From assembly GCA_012718945.1 (NCBI GenBank), contig JAAYBL010000019.1:1-51387 (forward strand): a stretch of 51,387 nt of DNA. The letters are read 5' to 3'. This DNA is from Bacteroidales bacterium (lineage in GTDB: Bacteria; Bacteroidota; Bacteroidia; Bacteroidales; UBA1402). Below the pieces are notes generated by a model. It saw only the letters and a list, made by a program, of their open reading frames with translations, was not told where the DNA came from and searched no databases. This document shows, piece by piece, positions 47,738 through 51,387 of this stretch. Every line of letters begins with the position of its first letter. Position 1 is the first letter of the stretch. The translations under genes were made by a program, and so were the position numbers.

Positions 47738-49153
47738 TTAATGGCCGTGCAAGGCCTTGATGGGATCTAGTTTCAACAGGCTTCTGACTGGCAGGTAGCT
47801 GGCCAGTAAGACCATGAGGAAGATGATGATGGCCTGGTTGAAGAAATAATCGCCAAGCAGGGCCATCGGCATGAGTGGATCGAAGCCGTAGTTCATGAAC
47901 ATTCTGGCTAAATCACCCGTTAACCGCAGCGGGTGGTAGTGCCCCAGCAAGATAAAGGGCAAGGCTGCCAACATGCCGGATAAGGTGCCGATCAATCCAA
48001 GAAATAACATTTCAATGGTCAGGACGCCGGCCAGCATACCTCGCTTCATACCGATGGACACCATCATGCCAAATTCCCGCTGCCGTTCAGAGAGCATCAT
48101 CTGTACCGTACCGAAAATGCCGAAAAAGATGATGACATACAGCACAAACAGAAAGACCTGGCCACTTTTGTCATCCCCTTGAATCTGCTGCTTTAAGCTG
48201 GGATTCAAGGTCTCCCAGTTTTTTACGGTCAAGTTGGGGTCTGTCAACAAACCGGCCAGTCTGGCCTGAGTGGCTTTCATGGCTTTGGTGTTGTGCAGAT
48301 TGATGGCTATCGAGGTGACCCTGTCTTCCAGGTTGTAAAAGGTTGAAGCAGCCTCTAATGAAAGGTAGATGAGCTTGTTGTCCAGGTCGGGTGCAGACAT
48401 GCTTACGATACCCCTGATGGGGAAAATGCCGGCGGCACTGCTGCCTTCGAAGCCTTGCCCCATTAATACCAGGCTGTCGCCAACGTTCAATTTGAGGTAA
48501 TCGGCCAATTTGGAAGAAACCAGGGCCCCGGTATCGTCGTTGGTCAAGTGGCGGCCTTCCACAGCTACAGCTTGACACAACCGGTTCAAGAGGGTACTGT
48601 CACTCTCGGAAAAGCCCAGATCCAGGCCCAGGGATTCCTTGTTGGTGAAGACCATGGGAAGCAGGGGGGTGATGTCTTCAGCGACTGCTTTGGTCAACAA
48701 ACCCTGAGCGATGAGCGGTTCAAGGTCTTCCTTGTCAAGGCGGTAGCGTACCAATCGGTGAGCGGGATTGGAAAGCTTGGCTTCTTCGGTGGGGTCAATG
48801 CCGGTGACCAACACCCCCTTGGACAGTTCTCCCGAAGAAGCCAGGGCGAACGAAGTAATGCGAGGTACCGCTACCGCCACGTTGGGGTCTGCACGCAACG
48901 CTTCCATCAAGGCAGGATTGATGTTTACAGCATAATCGATGATGGGATCGTCAGCATAGTCCACTTGTTGCACCTGCAGGTAGCCGGAAAAGGATTCGAT
49001 GATCTGACGAATCATGTGATCGTAGGTGCCCAGCTGAAATGAACGCATGCCGATAGCGAAAAAGATAGCGAAAAAGATGGAAGAGGCCGTGATGATGGTC
49101 CGCTTCCTGTTTCGCCACAGATTACGCCAGGCCAGTTTGAGCAGTTCTTTCAT
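47738..49153 (-). CDS. ABC transporter permease (FtsX/MacB/LolC type)
   Basis: LAWRNLWRNRKRTIITASSIFFAIFF; MLSERQREFGMMVSIGMKRGMLAGVLTIEM; LPVRSLLKLDPIKAL. Confidence 0.93.
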   Translation of the reverse strand: MKELLKLAWRNLWRNRKRTIITASSIFFAIFFAIGMRSFQLGTYDHMIRQIIESFSGYLQVQQVDYADDPIIDYAVNINPALMEALRADPNVAVAVPRITSFALASSGELSKGVLVTGIDPTEEAKLSNPAHRLVRYRLDKEDLEPLIAQGLLTKAVAEDITPLLPMVFTNKESLGLDLGFSESDSTLLNRLCQAVAVEGRHLTNDDTGALVSSKLADYLKLNVGDSLVLMGQGFEGSSAAGIFPIRGIVSMSAPDLDNKLIYLSLEAASTFYNLEDRVTSIAINLHNTKAMKATQARLAGLLTDPNLTVKNWETLNPSLKQQIQGDDKSGQVFLFVLYVIIFFGIFGTVQMMLSERQREFGMMVSIGMKRGMLAGVLTIEMLFLGLIGTLSGMLAALPFILLGHYHPLRLTGDLARMFMNYGFDPLMPMALLGDYFFNQAIIIFLMVLLASYLPVRSLLKLDPIKALHGH

Positions 49154-49161
49154 TGGTCGTC

Positions 49162-49914
49162 TTACTTGATGCGTTTCATGTTTTGTTGAGTGAAGAAGGA
49201 GGCTGGGAATTCCTCGTTGAAACGGATGGTTTGCACAGTGATTCTGGTCTTGTGGTCGGGCTCGTCGGCGGGCAATATGTCCATGACAGAGGGTAGCAGT
49301 CGTCCGTCAAACTGCTTCCGGTTGCTGGCTATGTGTGTTTTTACCAGCAATTCATCTTCGTCGTAGAATTCACTTTTGATAATGAGCTCGTCCTGCACGG
49401 TAATCCATAATCTGATCTTGCCCCAAACGACAGCGGCGTTTTCCAAAGGGGTCAGTTCAACGACATGGCAGAGGCCTTCCGATAGGTTCTCCTGGTTGAG
49501 TAGTTTGTGGCGGTAGTCCTTGACCAGGGATGATTCCTTGAGAACGTCATCGTTGGAAAAATCCGAACCCATCCAACCTTGCGACAGCATGGAAGGCGGT
49601 AGTTTGATCAAACGTTGGATGGTGGGATTCCAGTTCCAGATGTTGTTACCGGTTTTGAGAAAGCTTTGTCCTTTTTCCCTGGCTGGAGCGGTGATGAGCG
49701 TCAATGCATCCCCTTCCCTGGTGACCCAACTCTTGAAAGCAAGGGTGCGTTGATACGTTGGCCTGATGATGGTCATGCTCATTTCACTGTAGCTGGAGCG
49801 TTCACCGTTGTATCTGGCATCGGCCTTGCGTACCAGTTCTTTTGCATCTTGAGCATGGATGGGTTGCAACAATATAAAGCAGCCTATGCTGATCAGTACG
49901 TTGAGTCTATTCAT
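49162..49914 (-). CDS. Outer membrane lipoprotein-sorting protein, LolA-like
   Basis: Signal peptide ending IHAQ; ITAPAREKGQSFLKTGNNIWNWNPTIQRLIKLPPSMLSQGWMGSDFSNDDV. Confidence 0.85.
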   Translation of the reverse strand: MNRLNVLISIGCFILLQPIHAQDAKELVRKADARYNGERSSYSEMSMTIIRPTYQRTLAFKSWVTREGDALTLITAPAREKGQSFLKTGNNIWNWNPTIQRLIKLPPSMLSQGWMGSDFSNDDVLKESSLVKDYRHKLLNQENLSEGLCHVVELTPLENAAVVWGKIRLWITVQDELIIKSEFYDEDELLVKTHIASNRKQFDGRLLPSVMDILPADEPDHKTRITVQTIRFNEEFPASFFTQQNMKRIK

Positions 49915-50162
49915 GATGGTCAAGTGGTGAAGATATACGGAATGGTTGGAAGGCTTTGCCTCCCCTGTGTACCCGATGTCCCGTAAAAATACGAAGCAAC
50001 CGCGCATCAGCCAAATAAAGGGTGGAATTTATTTTTAAAATGGTCGAAGAATTAAAGAAAAGGGCTACTCACGTCAATTTTAACCCCAATAATAACGGAT
50101 AATCCACATATCACAGCAGACAAAACTGTATACTTGCACCACAATTTTTGCCCCGACGAACT

Positions 50163-51387
50163 ATGAAGTTGTTTTCAACCATTTACTTGACCGCGCTGTG
50201 TGCTATGACACTGACAGCCTGCACGACCTCTAATCCGTATCCCTACGAAGCCTTGTACAAAGAACTACCTTTTGACATGCCCAGGGTGGAGCGTCCCGTT
50301 TTCCCCGACAAACAAGTCTCCATCACCGATTTTGGTGGTGTGGGCGATGGGGTGACCCTCAATACGGAGGCCTTTGAGAAAGCCATGGCCGGTTTGTCCG
50401 AGCAAGGAGGGGGACGTTTGGTTGTTCCCTTTGGTGTGTGGTTCACAGGTCCGATTACATTGCGCTCAAACATCAACCTTCATTTGGAAAAGGGAGCGCT
50501 TATCTTGTTTACACCCGACAAATCGGCTTACCCCTTGGTTTTGACCTCTTTTGAAGGATTGGAAACCAGGCGTTGCCAATCGCCCATCTCAGGCAAAGAA
50601 CTGGAAAACATAGCTATTACCGGCGAGGGCGTTATCAACGGTTCAGGTGAAGCCTGGAGACCTTTGAAGCGTGCCAAGGTGACGGAAAGCCATTGGAAAA
50701 AAGTGGTCGCATCTGGTGGCGTTCTTCAGAACAAAGACATCTGGTATCCTTCTGAAAATGCCATGAGGGGCGCCCAATTGAGCGAAACGAACCTGAATGT
50801 GCCCAGAAAACCCCTGACAGAGACTGAATGGATGGATATCAAAGATTTCTTAAGGCCAGTCATGGTCAGTCTGATTAGTTGCAAGAACGTGTTGCTGGAA
50901 GGCGTACTGTTTGAAAATTCTCCCGGTTGGAACCTGCACCCCCTGATGTGCGAGAACGTAATCATCGACAATGTGTTTGTGCGCAATCCTAGTTTTGCCC
51001 AAAACGGTGATGGACTTGACCTGGAATCCTGCAAGAATGCTCTCATTGTCAATTCCACCTTCGATGTGGGTGACGATGCCATCTGTCTCAAATCGGGTAA
51101 AGATGCCGAAGGACGACGCAGGGGCATCCCCACAGAGAATGTAATCATCGACAACTGCACCGTGTTTAAAGGGCACGGCGGTTTCGTCGTCGGCAGTGAA
51201 ATGTCGGGGGGCGTGCGTAATGTGTCTGTCTCCAACTGTGCCTTCCTGGGTACTGATGTGGGTTTACGCTTTAAAAGTACCAGAGGACGTGGTGGCGTGG
51301 TTGAAAACATCTTTGTCAATCAAATCAGTATGTTCGACATTGTAACCGACTCCTTTTTGTTCGACCTTTTCTATGGTGGCAAGTCTG
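50163..51387 (+). CDS. Glycoside hydrolase family 28 (polygalacturonase-like) lipoprotein, 3' truncated by window edge
   Basis: Read from DNA: lipobox LTAC; VSITDFGGVGDGVTLNTEAFEKAM; NGDGLDLESC; GDDAICLKSG; GHGGFVVGSEMSGG. Confidence 0.92.
   Translation, partial: MKLFSTIYLTALCAMTLTACTTSNPYPYEALYKELPFDMPRVERPVFPDKQVSITDFGGVGDGVTLNTEAFEKAMAGLSEQGGGRLVVPFGVWFTGPITLRSNINLHLEKGALILFTPDKSAYPLVLTSFEGLETRRCQSPISGKELENIAITGEGVINGSGEAWRPLKRAKVTESHWKKVVASGGVLQNKDIWYPSENAMRGAQLSETNLNVPRKPLTETEWMDIKDFLRPVMVSLISCKNVLLEGVLFENSPGWNLHPLMCENVIIDNVFVRNPSFAQNGDGLDLESCKNALIVNSTFDVGDDAICLKSGKDAEGRRRGIPTENVIIDNCTVFKGHGGFVVGSEMSGGVRNVSVSNCAFLGTDVGLRFKSTRGRGGVVENIFVNQISMFDIVTDSFLFDLFYGGKS

Noticed and set aside
1-51387. 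CRISPR arrays, tRNAs, rRNAs, insertion sequences, prophage, toxin-antitoxin or defence islands
   Set aside because: No direct-repeat arrays, transposase or integrase motifs, or recognisable RNA genes were seen; the small RHH-like gene has no adjacent toxin ORF.

Overview
The window is 51.4 kb of Bacteroidota (Bacteroidales-like) chromosome. It is gene dense and mostly housekeeping; I see no rRNA, tRNA, CRISPR array, transposase or prophage. I support 44 protein-coding genes, the first and last truncated by the window edges. Main blocks: (1) rluD-ddl-acyltransferase-two NigD-like lipoproteins; (2) AI-2E family permease and PBP4-type carboxypeptidase, divergent; (3) rsmI and a coiled-coil lipoprotein; (4) a SusC/SusD/lipoprotein locus with a long, structured upstream region, followed by an M16 protease; (5) terC, hflX, a URO-D-like protein and class I fumarase; (6) rsgA-frr-pyrH; (7) birA, yraN, a small RHH-like protein and tadA; (8) a tightly coupled psd-pssA-DUF4834-TonB receptor-DUF4249 operon; (9) dnaE and thioredoxin; (10) a sprE/porW-porX-tsaE operon with type IX secretion components; (11) aroA; (12) a five-gene envelope operon with a LolA-like protein, two FtsX/MacB-type permeases, an ATPase and an outer-membrane beta-barrel; (13) the start of a GH28 polygalacturonase gene. 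The best candidate for a poorly described system is the LolA-like/ABC/beta-barrel operon. The best sequence-level oddities are three near-perfect 11-bp-arm palindromes inside coding sequence and two upstream regions with mutually exclusive hairpins (before susC and before the RHH-like gene). All family calls come from reading motifs by eye; no database search was run.
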